A stretch of DNA of 64,000 bases from Ruminococcus sp. (GCA_017473955.1 JAFUIK010000030.1:1-64000); one strand, 5' to 3'. Counted from the first letter of the stretch, positions 16,642 through 26,586 are shown. Notes: generated from the letters alone by a model not told the origin. Numbers and translations: made by a program.

Positions 16642-17406
16642 GTGGGCGAAGTAGTAAAAAAAATCAGTGTGGTTATGCCTGTATATAACGCACAGCGGTT
16701 TTTATCACAGGCGATAGACTCGGTTTTAGAGCAGAGCTATTCTGATTTTGAGCTGATAATGATTGACGATTGTTCAACCGATAAATCGTATGAAATTTTG
16801 TGTCAATATGAGAAAAAGGATGACAGAATCCGCGTTTTTAAGAATGACAAAAATCTTGGTGTATCTTATACGCGAAATTTCGGCGTAAAAAAGGCTTCTT
16901 GCGATTACGTCGCTTTTATTGACAGCGACGATATGTGGGCTTTTGATAAACTTGAAAAACAAGTGAAGCTTATCGAGGCTTATCCTGACACCGATTTGTG
17001 CTACACAGGAAGTGGTTTTGTTGATACAAATTCCGTTAAATCAGAATTTGTATTTACAGTTCCAAAACAGGTTGTTTTTAAAAAGCTTTTAAAACAAAAC
17101 GTTGTTTCCTGCTCATCGGCACTTGTAAAAAAAGAGTGGCTGGTAAGATATCCGATGGCTCACGATGATATGCACGAAGACTTTGCTACTTGGCTTTCTA
17201 TACTAAAGCACGGGGGCAAGGCGAGGGGCGTTAACGAGCCGTTACTTATTTATCGAGTTGACCGCAATTCAAAATCAGGTAACAAATTTAAGTCGATTGC
17301 TATGACTTACAGGGTCTACAAGTTTATGGGACTCAACATTTTTCAAATAGTATACTATATGATTTTTTATATTATTTCAGGTATTAAAAAACACGGTTCA
17401 ATATAG
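16642..17406 (+). CDS. Glycosyltransferase family 2
   Basis: 254 residues, GT-A fold, inverting. The N-terminus ISVVMPVYNAQRFLSQAIDS is typical GT2; the DxD-type metal motif is in AFIDSDDMW; the acceptor region has HDDMHEDFATWLS. The start is GTG at 16642, immediately after the kinase stop, with GAGGGAGGAG as ribosome site inside the kinase gene. It would add one sugar to the lipid-linked repeat unit; donor unknown. Confidence 0.9.
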   Translation: MGEVVKKISVVMPVYNAQRFLSQAIDSVLEQSYSDFELIMIDDCSTDKSYEILCQYEKKDDRIRVFKNDKNLGVSYTRNFGVKKASCDYVAFIDSDDMWAFDKLEKQVKLIEAYPDTDLCYTGSGFVDTNSVKSEFVFTVPKQVVFKKLLKQNVVSCSSALVKKEWLVRYPMAHDDMHEDFATWLSILKHGGKARGVNEPLLIYRVDRNSKSGNKFKSIAMTYRVYKFMGLNIFQIVYYMIFYIISGIKKHGSI

Positions 17407-17421
17407 TGTTAGGGGTTAGGT

Positions 17422-18897
17422 ATGAAAATCTTTTTTATAAATCCGCCATTTAAAGCAGAATACGGCAAGTTTTCCAGAGAATCCCGCAGTCCTTGCATCG
17501 GTCACAGCGGTGTTCTTTACTATCCGTTGTGGCTTATATATGCCGCTGCTTACTCTAAAAAATGTGGCTACGAGGTGGAGTTTTTGGACGCACCTGCAAA
17601 GCTTCTTAATAAAGAAAAATCGCTGGAAATTATTAAGGAAAAAGGCAAGGATGTGCGACTTTTTGTTTTTAATACCAGCACTCCGTCAATATACAGCGAT
17701 TGCGAGTTTTGTGAAGCCGTAAAGGAGATGTATCCCGACAGCTTTACAGTACTTGTCGGTACGCATCCGTCAGCAACTGTCAACGAGACTTTTACTTTTT
17801 CAAAAGCTATAGACGGCATTGCGAGAAAAGAATATGACTTTATTATTAAAAATCTTGCTGATGCCATAAATAATAACGAGGATTTATCCGTAGTAAAAGG
17901 TCTTTCTTACAGAAAAAACGGCGAGATTATAGACAACCCTGATGCTGAGCATATCGAAAATCTGGATGAGATACCGTTTGCATCAGAATTTATCAAAGAA
18001 TACCTTGATGTCAATGACTATGTTTTTCCTGCGTCTGCTTTACCTGAAATTCAAATTTTTACAGGTCGAGGATGTCCTGCAAGGTGCAATTACTGCGTAT
18101 ATCCACAGACCTTACACGGGCATAAGTACAGACTTCGTTCGGTTGATAATGTTATCGCTGAGTTTGAATACATTCTTAAAAACTTCCCTGAGGTAAAACA
18201 GGTTGTTATTGAAGACGATACCTTTACTGTTAACAAAAAGCGTACCGTTGAGTTCTGCGAAAAAATGATTAGTAGCGGTATGAATAAAAAAATCCGCTGG
18301 TTGTGTAACGCTAGAGTAAATCTTGATTTAGAAACTATGAAGATAATGAAAAAAGCAGGTTGCAAGCTCATTATCCCAGGCATAGAAAGCGTTGACCAGA
18401 CAATACTTAACAATATTCGCAAGGGTATCACAGTTGAGCAGATTGAAAACTATATCAAGAATGCTAAAAAAGCCGGACTTATGATACACGCGTGCTACAT
18501 GGTAGGCAACAAGGGAGAAACCAAAGAAACGATGCAGCGTACACTTGATGCTGCACTGCGTTTTAAAACTGACACGATGCAGTTTTTTCCGCTTATTCCG
18601 TATCCCGGCACAGAAGCTTACGCTTGGGCTAAGGAAAACGGATACATAAAGCAGGGATATTCACACTATCTTAAAGAAGATGGCACTCTCAATTGCGTTA
18701 TCAGCACGGAAGAATTAAGTTCTGATGAGCTTGTTGCTTTTTGTGCTCATGCACGTAAGAAATACTACCTCCGTCCGTGGTATATATTACACCGAGTAAA
18801 GCGAGGTTTAACTGATTTTGAGGACTTGAAACGCTCGCTTAAGGCGTTCTCTCGTCTTAAAAATTCGCTCTTCAAAAAGGATGAGTACAATGGCTGA
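17422..18897 (+). CDS. B12-binding-like radical SAM protein
   Basis: 491 residues. Residues 1-170 resemble a cobalamin-binding (Rossmann) domain as in BchE-type enzymes. The radical SAM core follows, with the cluster motif CPARCNYCVYP (about 215-225), IEDDTFTVN and a YMVGNKGETKETM segment. The C-terminal 70 residues are basic and helical. BchE-type enzymes methylate or rearrange unreactive carbons and also act on lipids and tetrapyrroles. In a polysaccharide locus it may modify a sugar, lipid carrier or envelope lipid; nothing in the sequence fixes the substrate. It overlaps the next gene by 8 bases. Confidence 0.85.
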   Translation: MKIFFINPPFKAEYGKFSRESRSPCIGHSGVLYYPLWLIYAAAYSKKCGYEVEFLDAPAKLLNKEKSLEIIKEKGKDVRLFVFNTSTPSIYSDCEFCEAVKEMYPDSFTVLVGTHPSATVNETFTFSKAIDGIARKEYDFIIKNLADAINNNEDLSVVKGLSYRKNGEIIDNPDAEHIENLDEIPFASEFIKEYLDVNDYVFPASALPEIQIFTGRGCPARCNYCVYPQTLHGHKYRLRSVDNVIAEFEYILKNFPEVKQVVIEDDTFTVNKKRTVEFCEKMISSGMNKKIRWLCNARVNLDLETMKIMKKAGCKLIIPGIESVDQTILNNIRKGITVEQIENYIKNAKKAGLMIHACYMVGNKGETKETMQRTLDAALRFKTDTMQFFPLIPYPGTEAYAWAKENGYIKQGYSHYLKEDGTLNCVISTEELSSDELVAFCAHARKKYYLRPWYILHRVKRGLTDFEDLKRSLKAFSRLKNSLFKKDEYNG

Positions 18898-19957
18898 TGC
18901 GGTAGTTTTTATGAACCCTGTGCCAAGTAAGGCTCCCCAAATTTCTGCTTTCAAGTTTTTAAAGGTGATCGCTCCGAGCTTTGACAAGGTAAGCATTATT
19001 TCATCATCATTGGATAACACAAAAGATGCACAGGTTATAAATGTCAAATATAAAAAACAGAACAGCAAAATAATGCGTGTTTTAAATTTTGCTTGGTTTC
19101 AGCTTAAAGTGTTTTTAAAAGGCTTGAAAACCCTCAAAAAAGGCGACACCGCATTTTTTTGGGTAGGAGACAAAATGTTCTCTTCCATGATTCTTTGCAA
19201 ACTAAAGAGGGTTAAAACCTACTTTTTCCTTTACGGTATGACCTCACTTGAAAATGCATCGAAGAAGGCACAAACCACTAAGAAAAGTCAGGACTTTTTA
19301 GCAAGTAAGGCTGATTTTGTGTGTGCAGAGAGTGAGTCTGTTTTGACTGACAGAGGTCTTGCTTTAAGCGATAAAACTAAAATAATTCACCTTTATGTTG
19401 ACGACTTTGAGTTGTCAGCAGAACGAGAAAACAAGGTGGGTATGCTGTGCCGTCTTGCATCGGGTAAGTGTGTGCTTGAAAGCATCGAAGGCTTTTCGAT
19501 ATTTCATTCAAAGCACCCTGAGTTTTCGCTTGATATTGTAGGTGATGGTATACTTTACGATGAGTGCAAAGCTTTGATTGAAAAGCTTGATGCAAGTAGC
19601 TTTATTACGCTCCATGGATGGCTTCTTCACGACAAGCTCTTTAAGATTATGCCAAAATGGAAGCTTCTTTTGTTTCCAACCAAAACCGAGGGTGTGCCAA
19701 ATTCAGTGCTCGAGTGTATGAGTATGGGTGTGCCGGCACTTTGTTCTCACGTTGGCGGACTAAAGGATATTATATTGGATAAAGCTAATGGCTACGTACT
19801 AAAAAGTGATGATGCACAAAATATTGCACAGGCTCTGGATGATGTTCTTTTGAGCGATACTTTAGAGCTTGTTTCGCTTAATGCCAAAGCCGCAATAAAT
19901 GAAAAATTTACACTAAAAAAAGCACAGGAAAATTTTGAATCGCAAATGGGATTTTAA
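18890..19957 (+). CDS. Glycosyltransferase family 4-like
   Basis: 355 residues, GT-B fold. The C-terminal donor domain shows GDGILYDECKALIEK, HGWLLHDKLFKIMPKWKLLLFPTKTEGVPN style motifs and the EGVPNSVLECMSMGVPAL retaining-GT signature. The N-terminal acceptor half is less conserved. The start at 18890 is nine bases after AAAGGA; an ATG at 18881 sits too close to it. Translationally coupled to the radical SAM gene by overlap. Confidence 0.88.
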   Translation: MADAVVFMNPVPSKAPQISAFKFLKVIAPSFDKVSIISSSLDNTKDAQVINVKYKKQNSKIMRVLNFAWFQLKVFLKGLKTLKKGDTAFFWVGDKMFSSMILCKLKRVKTYFFLYGMTSLENASKKAQTTKKSQDFLASKADFVCAESESVLTDRGLALSDKTKIIHLYVDDFELSAERENKVGMLCRLASGKCVLESIEGFSIFHSKHPEFSLDIVGDGILYDECKALIEKLDASSFITLHGWLLHDKLFKIMPKWKLLLFPTKTEGVPNSVLECMSMGVPALCSHVGGLKDIILDKANGYVLKSDDAQNIAQALDDVLLSDTLELVSLNAKAAINEKFTLKKAQENFESQMGF

Positions 19958-19959
19958 AT

Positions 19960-20916
19960 ATGAATTTACATATTATCAGCACGATTAACGGACTTGAAAA
20001 TGAGGGTATGCGAAATGTTGCTACCCATCTGTCCAGAGAATTCGAAAAACTGCATACGGTTAAGTTTTCAGGGCTTAAAGATGTTTTTTCTATCATAAAA
20101 AACGGTATTAAAAGCGATGTTACCCTTGTTTTTGCACGACTGACTAAGCCTGTGTATTATATGCTTAGGGTTGTGCGTCCGTTTATAGGGAAAATCTGTG
20201 TTGTATGTGTTCAGCCTGTGAGCAAAGAATTTGCTGAGCTTAACCGCAGACACAGGGTGGTTGACTGTTGTCTTACTATTTGCAAGGAAGATGTTGAGAA
20301 CGCTTTTGACAGCAGTATTGTCCACACATTCCCTGTAGGCATAAATCGTGAAAAATTCAAGCCATCTGCTGTTAAACGTGAGGTTTTGTGTAAAAAGCTG
20401 GGTTTACCTGACAACAAGACTGTGGTGCTCCACGTCGGACATTGTTCAAGTGGCAGATATCTTGAAGAAATGCTCACGCTTGATAGAAAAAAGTATCATT
20501 GTGTTGTTATTGCAAGCGGAATGTTTGATGATGAAAACACTATAAAGGCGTTAAGAAAAGGCGGTATTGACCTTAGACACGGCTTTGTTGAAAATATCGA
20601 AGACTACTACAACTGTGCTGATGTGTACTTCTTTCCGACTAAATCAAGCGAGTTTGTTATAAGCGTGCCACTGTCAGTAATGGAGGCACTGTCATGCGGT
20701 ACTCCTGTAGTGGCTTATCGCTCGTTTTCAAAACTCTCACTTATAAAGACAAATGATAAAAATGCGATAAAGCTGATTGATAATCTCAACGAGTTAGCAA
20801 GTGCTATTGATATATCTAAAGAAGGTAAGAGAGAGTTATCTTTCCTTGCTGACCCTGAAAACTGGAGTGAAGTGAGTAAAGAAGTACTTGCTTTTCTGAC
20901 AAAAAATCTGGAGTAA
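19960..20916 (+). CDS. Glycosyltransferase family 4-like
   Basis: 318 residues, GT-B type. LHVGHCSSGRYLEEML opens the donor domain; ADVYFFPTKSSEFVISVPL and VMEALSCGTPVVAY carry the glutamate-containing donor signature. Slightly short for the family at the N-terminus. The start is two bases after the previous stop, so the two glycosyltransferases are coupled. Confidence 0.86.
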   Translation: MNLHIISTINGLENEGMRNVATHLSREFEKLHTVKFSGLKDVFSIIKNGIKSDVTLVFARLTKPVYYMLRVVRPFIGKICVVCVQPVSKEFAELNRRHRVVDCCLTICKEDVENAFDSSIVHTFPVGINREKFKPSAVKREVLCKKLGLPDNKTVVLHVGHCSSGRYLEEMLTLDRKKYHCVVIASGMFDDENTIKALRKGGIDLRHGFVENIEDYYNCADVYFFPTKSSEFVISVPLSVMEALSCGTPVVAYRSFSKLSLIKTNDKNAIKLIDNLNELASAIDISKEGKRELSFLADPENWSEVSKEVLAFLTKNLE

Positions 20917-20920
20917 TATT

Positions 20921-21577
20921 ATGAATAACAAAACCATCTGTTTTATAGGACTCGACGGTTCGGGTAAATCAACCTCGGTTGATTATGCCTATGATACACT
21001 CAAAAATCGTGGAGTAAAAGTTAAGAAGGTAAGAGCTGCGTACGTTATCAAGGTTATGTCGTTTTTTATTAAGCTTGGTAAAAAGCTTGTGCTGAAAAAG
21101 GATTCAAACCCTTATGGTGGCGATTATAAATCTTACCTTGAGAGTATGCGTAAGCAGAGCGAAAAGAAAGGCGTATATAAAATTTTTACTGCATTGACAA
21201 CTTTTGAATTTAGGTGTCAGATTTTCTTTTCCATTACGCTTAACAAGCTGTTTGGTTACACCTTGCTTATTGACAGGTATATTTACGACAACGCGGTAAC
21301 CTATGCCGCTAATTTAGGCAAGGACACCGCTTTTCTTAAAGAAACTATCGAGAAAAAATGGAAAAATGCTCCAAAGCCTGATTTGATTGTGTATATAAAA
21401 ACACCTGTTGAAACCTGCTTATCACGTAAGGATGACATCCCTGACCCGCTTTATCTTGAAATCCGCGAACCACTTTATGATGAAATCGCAAATTTGTATG
21501 ATGCTAAGATTATCCGCGGTGATATAGAAAAGGACGAGATGCTCTCAAAGGTTATTGATGCTATAGACTCCATTTGA
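20921..21577 (+). CDS. Thymidylate-kinase-like P-loop kinase
   Basis: 218 residues. The P-loop FIGLDGSGKSTSVDY matches dTMP-kinase-like proteins; TLLIDRYIYDN gives the DR(Y/H) motif of that family, and PDLIVYIKTPVETCLSRK the usual strand before the lid. A housekeeping Tmk is unlikely this deep in a polysaccharide operon. Such relatives may phosphorylate a sugar, polyol or other small molecule. It sits four bases after the glycosyltransferase and 19 before the phosphatase-superfamily gene, so a kinase/phosphatase pair is plausible but unproven. Confidence 0.75.
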   Translation: MNNKTICFIGLDGSGKSTSVDYAYDTLKNRGVKVKKVRAAYVIKVMSFFIKLGKKLVLKKDSNPYGGDYKSYLESMRKQSEKKGVYKIFTALTTFEFRCQIFFSITLNKLFGYTLLIDRYIYDNAVTYAANLGKDTAFLKETIEKKWKNAPKPDLIVYIKTPVETCLSRKDDIPDPLYLEIREPLYDEIANLYDAKIIRGDIEKDEMLSKVIDAIDSI

Positions 21578-21596
21578 TTGAAAGGCTGTTTTTTTT

Positions 21597-23027
21597 ATGA
21601 TAAATAAGCTTATAGTTATCGGCATTGATGGTATGGATTTTGATGTCGTAAAAAAGTATGAGGATTTACTCCCGACATTGTCAGGGATGCTAAAAGAAAA
21701 CAACTATCCGCGTTTGCGTTCAGTTTTTCCTGCTGATACAACGCCTGCGTGGTCTACAATTTATACTGGAGTTGACCCTTCCGTTCACGGTATTATCAAC
21801 TTTGTAAATGTGAAGGACAGAGATAACTCCTATAAGCCGTTTGAATTTGACGATTCGGTATTTAAGGGCAAGACTTTTTTTGATGAGCTAAATAACAGAG
21901 GCTACAGTACCACCGTTATTTTACCGATGAACATAAAGCAAGGCTGGGAGATTAACGGCACTATGATAACTCGTCCTTATAAGGGCGAAATGCACGTTAT
22001 TCCTAGTAGCAAGGAAGCTGTGTACAAGCCTGATTTTTCGGTGCTTGGTACTGAGTGTAAGTTTACTTCAGAATCTCAACTTAATGCTTTAAAAGAAGAT
22101 TTTTTTAGAAAGTCAGATGAGGAATTCCGCCTTACTAAATGTGCTATTGAGAACGAAAACTGTGATTTTCTGTTCTCATATTTTTCTACTACCGATGGAA
22201 TTTGTCACGATTTTTGGCGTCATTGCGATGAAAATCATCCTGAATATCCGGGTGAAAACGAGCATATGTACGCTATTCGTGATTTGTATATTAAAATGGA
22301 CAAGCACCTGAAAGAGATTATGGAGCTTTGTCCTGACACACCGCTTCTTGTTATCAGTGACCACGGCCACGGTGCCCGTCCTGTTTATGTAGCAAGAGTA
22401 AACGAAATGCTCCACCGCTTTTCTTATCTTGAGCCAAAAGCAGGTTCGGATAAAAAGAAAAAGAAATTTTCATTTAAGAGCTTTATAAAAAAGTTCGCTT
22501 TAGGCTTTGTAGCACGCTTTGGACTCCCGAAATGGGCAGTGGCACTGGCTAGAAAAGTTCCCGTTTGGAAAGGTATTTTTGCTTCAGGCAACGACTTTGA
22601 TTGGGACAAAACAGTCGCTTATTTAAGTGATTTATCCGCACTCAAGAATTATAGCTACGGCGGTATTCGAGTTATTGCTGATGATGATAAAAAAGATGCT
22701 TTGTGCGATGAGATTATTGAAAAGCTCAAGACCGTTATGATTGACGAAAATACACCGGCTTTTCAGTGGATAAAGCGTACCAATACCCACTACCATGGTG
22801 AGCATCTCGATCGTTATCCTGAAATTATTTTTCAGCTTGACGAAATGTACGGTGCCGACTGGAACTTAGGCGACGAGCTGTTTGAGAAAAAAGGCTTTAT
22901 GCACAAGCTCTCTCCCGGTGCTCACCGTTACGAAACCGCAGTGATTGCTGCAAAAGGCATAACACTTGATAAATCACAGTACGAGATGACAGATATCAGG
23001 GATATTATTTTATCTGTGTTTGAATAA
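21597..23027 (+). CDS. Alkaline-phosphatase-superfamily phosphodiesterase/phosphohydrolase
   Basis: 476 residues, resembling the COG3379 / nucleotide pyrophosphatase branch. First metal site and nucleophile: IGIDGMDFDVV and DTTPAWSTIYTG (Thr or Ser nucleophile). Later metal ligands: FSTTDGICHDFW and LLVISDHGHGA. There is no signal peptide, so it is probably cytoplasmic, with a basic stretch near 283-300. It could hydrolyse a phosphodiester or act as a phospho-transferase on the glycan or its carrier. Its neighbours are a kinase-like protein and glycosyltransferases. Confidence 0.82.
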   Translation: MINKLIVIGIDGMDFDVVKKYEDLLPTLSGMLKENNYPRLRSVFPADTTPAWSTIYTGVDPSVHGIINFVNVKDRDNSYKPFEFDDSVFKGKTFFDELNNRGYSTTVILPMNIKQGWEINGTMITRPYKGEMHVIPSSKEAVYKPDFSVLGTECKFTSESQLNALKEDFFRKSDEEFRLTKCAIENENCDFLFSYFSTTDGICHDFWRHCDENHPEYPGENEHMYAIRDLYIKMDKHLKEIMELCPDTPLLVISDHGHGARPVYVARVNEMLHRFSYLEPKAGSDKKKKKFSFKSFIKKFALGFVARFGLPKWAVALARKVPVWKGIFASGNDFDWDKTVAYLSDLSALKNYSYGGIRVIADDDKKDALCDEIIEKLKTVMIDENTPAFQWIKRTNTHYHGEHLDRYPEIIFQLDEMYGADWNLGDELFEKKGFMHKLSPGAHRYETAVIAAKGITLDKSQYEMTDIRDIILSVFE

Positions 23028-23057
23028 TTCTTTATTAGAATTCTTTAGAGGAATAAA

Positions 23058-24182
23058 ATGTCGAAAATACTTATTTGGGAAACGCTCGCCAAAATAGGCG
23101 GAGGACAGGAAATGACACTGAAGGTTGTTGATGTGTTACAGCCTTATCATCAGCTACATTTTCTTATCCCCGAAGAGGGCGAGCTGTCAGAGCAACTTAA
23201 AATCCGAAACATAGAGTACACCTTAATGGGCGACCAGACTATGCCAAAGGGAGAGAAAGGCTTTAAGGGTCTTTTACGCTTTGCTTATTTAACCATAAAG
23301 GCAAGTATAATGGGCAGAAAAGTCGTTAAGAAACTTAAGCCTGACATTCTCTATGCTCCCGGTCCCGCGGCATTAGCGTGGAGTGCTATGTGTGGAAAAG
23401 GCACAACTGTTATTTGGCATCTTCACCATATGTTTCAGTCAGGTGCAACGCTTAGATTGCTTAACTTTTTGAGTGCAAGAAAATGCGTAAAAAGAATTGT
23501 TTCTGTTTCTGATTGTGTAGCTGACCAGATTAAAAACGTGAAATCCGATAAAAAAAAGCAGACGATTTATAACCCTGTTAAGACTATCAGCGATAACCTT
23601 GTAAGGAAAAATTTGTGCGATGAATATCCGACTTTGAACAAAGAGCTTAAAATTGTTCAAATTGGGTTTATTACGCCTACAAAAGGTCAGCGTTTGTCTG
23701 TAGAGGTTGTAAATAATTTAAAAAACAGAGGCTATGATGTGTCACTTGCAATAATCGGCAGTGTGCGTGAGGGCGATGATGAGTTCAAAGCAGAGCTTGA
23801 CAGAAAAATCGCTGAGTATGGTTTAGCCGACAATATAGTTTTTACAGGCTACAGAACAGATATAGACGAGATTGTAGGCTCCTTTGATGTTATGTTTGTG
23901 CCTTCTACTATCGAGGGCTTTTCGCTTGCTTCGGCTCAGGCTATTATGGAGGATGTACCTGTGTTGTCAATTGATAAAACAGGATGTACCGAGGTGGTTC
24001 AAAAAAGCTCCTGTGGTATGGTTTTCTCAGGTGAGTCGGAAATTTCTGTTATTGCTGACACATTATTAAAAACAGCGGCACTTGATGTCAGAAAGATAAA
24101 AGAAAAGCACCCGAACTTTCTTTTGTCCGAGTGCTCGAAGGATAATTTTGCTAAGAAGATTTTGGATGCGTTTTTACTTTAA
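23058..24182 (+). CDS. Glycosyltransferase family 4
   Basis: 374 residues, GT-B. GGGQEMTLKVVDVL near the N-terminus is the acceptor-domain glycine loop; IGFITPTKGQRLSVEV starts the donor domain; FVPSTIEGFSLASAQAIM contains the EGFSLAxAQA retaining signature. Last plus-strand gene before an inverted pair; its final 32 bases overlap the end of the convergent polymerase gene. Confidence 0.9.
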   Translation: MSKILIWETLAKIGGGQEMTLKVVDVLQPYHQLHFLIPEEGELSEQLKIRNIEYTLMGDQTMPKGEKGFKGLLRFAYLTIKASIMGRKVVKKLKPDILYAPGPAALAWSAMCGKGTTVIWHLHHMFQSGATLRLLNFLSARKCVKRIVSVSDCVADQIKNVKSDKKKQTIYNPVKTISDNLVRKNLCDEYPTLNKELKIVQIGFITPTKGQRLSVEVVNNLKNRGYDVSLAIIGSVREGDDEFKAELDRKIAEYGLADNIVFTGYRTDIDEIVGSFDVMFVPSTIEGFSLASAQAIMEDVPVLSIDKTGCTEVVQKSSCGMVFSGESEISVIADTLLKTAALDVRKIKEKHPNFLLSECSKDNFAKKILDAFLL

Positions 24183-25500
24183 TGTTTTGCTGATCAGTTT
24201 TAGGCACATAGCTTGCCATTTTCAGCAGCAGTAACGCACCAAACCACAGGTAGCTACAGGTTATGTTGTCAACTGACATAAGCGAGATAATTGTGACGGT
24301 GTAACCGATAACCAGCGATAGATAAGATGTGTTATTCGGGTCCATTTTGTGTTGGAATCCTGTTTTTGCCCAACCGATTATCATAGTACCCAAAAAGTAA
24401 AGTACCGCTATTGTACCGACAATCACACCACACTCGCATATAAACTGCAACCACGTGTTGTGAGTCATACGCTCTGTCATAGTGTAGTTGTCCATCTGTC
24501 CTAAACCTACGCCTAGCAGAGGGTCTTTCTCCCAGTATACCTTAAAACAGTCCTTCCAAATTGAAAATCTTCCGTATTCGTCGGTTAGTCTTGAGCGATT
24601 TTGGTATGTTGAGAGCAGGGAAGACACAAACGACTGGCCCCAGCTTGTTATTGTAACTATTAAAATCCCCGCACATATTGAAAGCATACTTATTATACTC
24701 AGTATCTTCTTTCGTGTGTTTTCAATTTGTGACGTAGTTACTAATACTGTAATAATGATACTTACAATACAGCACAGCAGTCCCATTCTTGAACTGCTTA
24801 AAAGTATACATACTATTGAGATAACAAATGTTAAAGCATAGTAGAGGTTAAACTTTTTCATAAGTCTAGACACGCACGCACAAATACCAAAAATAAACTG
24901 CACGAACATTATATTAGGGTCAGACGAAAAACCTCTGAGACGAAGCACCTGTATATACTGTCCCTGATTCATATTTGACATCAGCATAAACAAACCGTCC
25001 TCAGAACGTTCGGTTGCGATTAGTCCGCCCGGATTAAAATTGTTTGTTAAACACAAATGGGCGATTAAATACACTATACCATAACCAAAACAAGTTGCGA
25101 TAAATACATCGCTGAGTTGTTCGCGGTTTTTATTATCAGTAGATGAAGCGTAAAGCTGAGCACATATATATACAACAAAGGTCATTATAGCGGCTTTTAT
25201 AGTATACGAGTCTTTGTTGTTTATCATATTGACGACTATAATCAGAATACTGATTATGCCTGCTAAAAGCTGACCTTTAGTGGCAGAAAGGTCAAAGTCA
25301 GTGCCCTTGTTTTTTGCATACAGAATGATAGGTAGCATTAACGCAAATACCATATAAGGCTTTACTACGGCACCTGCTATGCTGATACCGTAAGCATCTA
25401 TAGGAATTAACAGCCACATATAGTGTGCTAAATCTATTTTTTTGTTAATTAGCGGGAGATATGATAATATCAACGACGCTGTTATCCATAACCATATCAT
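24151..25500 (-). CDS. O-antigen ligase/polymerase-like membrane protein (Wzy-like)
   Basis: 449 residues, about eleven to twelve hydrophobic segments with a large loop. The WzyC-type region is visible: LLSSSRMGLLCCIVS, GRFSIWKDCFKVYWEKDPL and LGVGLGQMDN with MTHNTWLQFICECG. In this family the loop binds undecaprenyl-linked repeats and joins them. It lies on the minus strand, opposite to the main operon, and is transcribed after the acyltransferase gene. Its 3' end overlaps the upstream glycosyltransferase gene tail-to-tail by 32 bases. Confidence 0.85.
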   Translation of the reverse strand: MIWLWITASLILSYLPLINKKIDLAHYMWLLIPIDAYGISIAGAVVKPYMVFALMLPIILYAKNKGTDFDLSATKGQLLAGIISILIIVVNMINNKDSYTIKAAIMTFVVYICAQLYASSTDNKNREQLSDVFIATCFGYGIVYLIAHLCLTNNFNPGGLIATERSEDGLFMLMSNMNQGQYIQVLRLRGFSSDPNIMFVQFIFGICACVSRLMKKFNLYYALTFVISIVCILLSSSRMGLLCCIVSIIITVLVTTSQIENTRKKILSIISMLSICAGILIVTITSWGQSFVSSLLSTYQNRSRLTDEYGRFSIWKDCFKVYWEKDPLLGVGLGQMDNYTMTERMTHNTWLQFICECGVIVGTIAVLYFLGTMIIGWAKTGFQHKMDPNNTSYLSLVIGYTVTIISLMSVDNITCSYLWFGALLLLKMASYVPKTDQQNIKVKTHPKSS

Positions 25501-25519
25501 AGGTTATTCTCCTTTGGTT

Positions 25520-26497
25520 TTATTTTGAACCGAAGAGCAGAAGTCTGGCGATTTTTACTTTGTTGATAACAAGTGAAATTATAAGTGATATCGCTATTGA
25601 AACGATACTTAAAATTAGTATATATACATAGGTGTTATGTAGAATTTTAGGCAGAACGATTCGACCTGCTACGAGTAGCGGCCCGTGAAGCAGGTAAATT
25701 TCCATTGATTTTTTACCTAAGTATATGAAAGGTGCTTTTGCTTTTGTTTTAGCTATAAGGCTACTAAGGTACAAACAAATGTAAACAGCACAAAAAGCGA
25801 CTGTTGCCTGCAAAAACCATACATCATCCTTTTGTATCCACAACACTGCACTGTAAGCAATCAGCACGACAGTACTTACTATAAAAGCTGTTGTGTTAGT
25901 TGTGACTTTATTGTAGTCTAACTTAACTGCGGTCAGTGTTCCTAAAAAGAAGAACCCGATTTGATACAGAGAAAAGGTCAGAGTAATGCTTGTGAAGCCG
26001 ATGCTGTATGGTATCAGCGGAGCGAGAAAACTGCCTATCATAAACAGTATAGTGAACGCTGTGATGTTTTTCTTTGTAACAAAGAGAATCATAAATACTG
26101 ATATCACAAACAGAACATATAAAAACCACAACTGACCGTCCGGGTTGTTTCCAAGGAAGAACGAGTACCATTTATACTCATCTGAAAAACGCACGTGCTC
26201 AGCCATAACTATTTTCATTGGTAAATAAATTGCAGCCCACACGCAGTATGGCACCATCAGTCTTATCAGTCTTTGCTTAAGGAGTTCGATTTTAGCTATA
26301 GGCTTTGTAATGAGTTTTTTTGCGACATAGCCTGAAACAAAGAAAAACAACGGCATATGAAAGGTGTAGATTACCGAGTATAGCCATTCTATCACAGAAT
26401 GTCCGCTCATTACAGGCGACATAACATGGCCGATAACTACGAGGATTATTCCGAGTCCTTTTGCGACATCAATGCTGTTATTTCTTACTTTTGACAT
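25520..26497 (-). CDS. Acyltransferase family 3 membrane protein
   Basis: 325 residues, about ten TM helices. The N-terminus NNSIDVAKGLGIILVVIGHV has the conserved His, and YTFHMPLFFFVSGYV the second family motif. Probably O-acetylates the capsule repeat. The start at 26497 is preceded by GGGGGA at proper spacing; an upstream in-frame ATG at 26524 has none. Together with the Wzy-like gene it forms a two-gene minus-strand unit inside the plus-strand locus. Confidence 0.88.
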   Translation of the reverse strand: MSKVRNNSIDVAKGLGIILVVIGHVMSPVMSGHSVIEWLYSVIYTFHMPLFFFVSGYVAKKLITKPIAKIELLKQRLIRLMVPYCVWAAIYLPMKIVMAEHVRFSDEYKWYSFFLGNNPDGQLWFLYVLFVISVFMILFVTKKNITAFTILFMIGSFLAPLIPYSIGFTSITLTFSLYQIGFFFLGTLTAVKLDYNKVTTNTTAFIVSTVVLIAYSAVLWIQKDDVWFLQATVAFCAVYICLYLSSLIAKTKAKAPFIYLGKKSMEIYLLHGPLLVAGRIVLPKILHNTYVYILILSIVSIAISLIISLVINKVKIARLLLFGSK

Positions 26498-26586
26498 ATT
26501 TGTCCCCCAATGTTTACTGAACATTTTTAATATATCATAAAAACTTATTCTTTACAATAACCATAATTATTAACTGAGGATAAATT

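Noticed and set aside
20921..21577. Housekeeping thymidylate kinase (tmk)
   Set aside because: The motifs are only tmk-like and the gene is co-made with capsule genes, so no tmk symbol was given.
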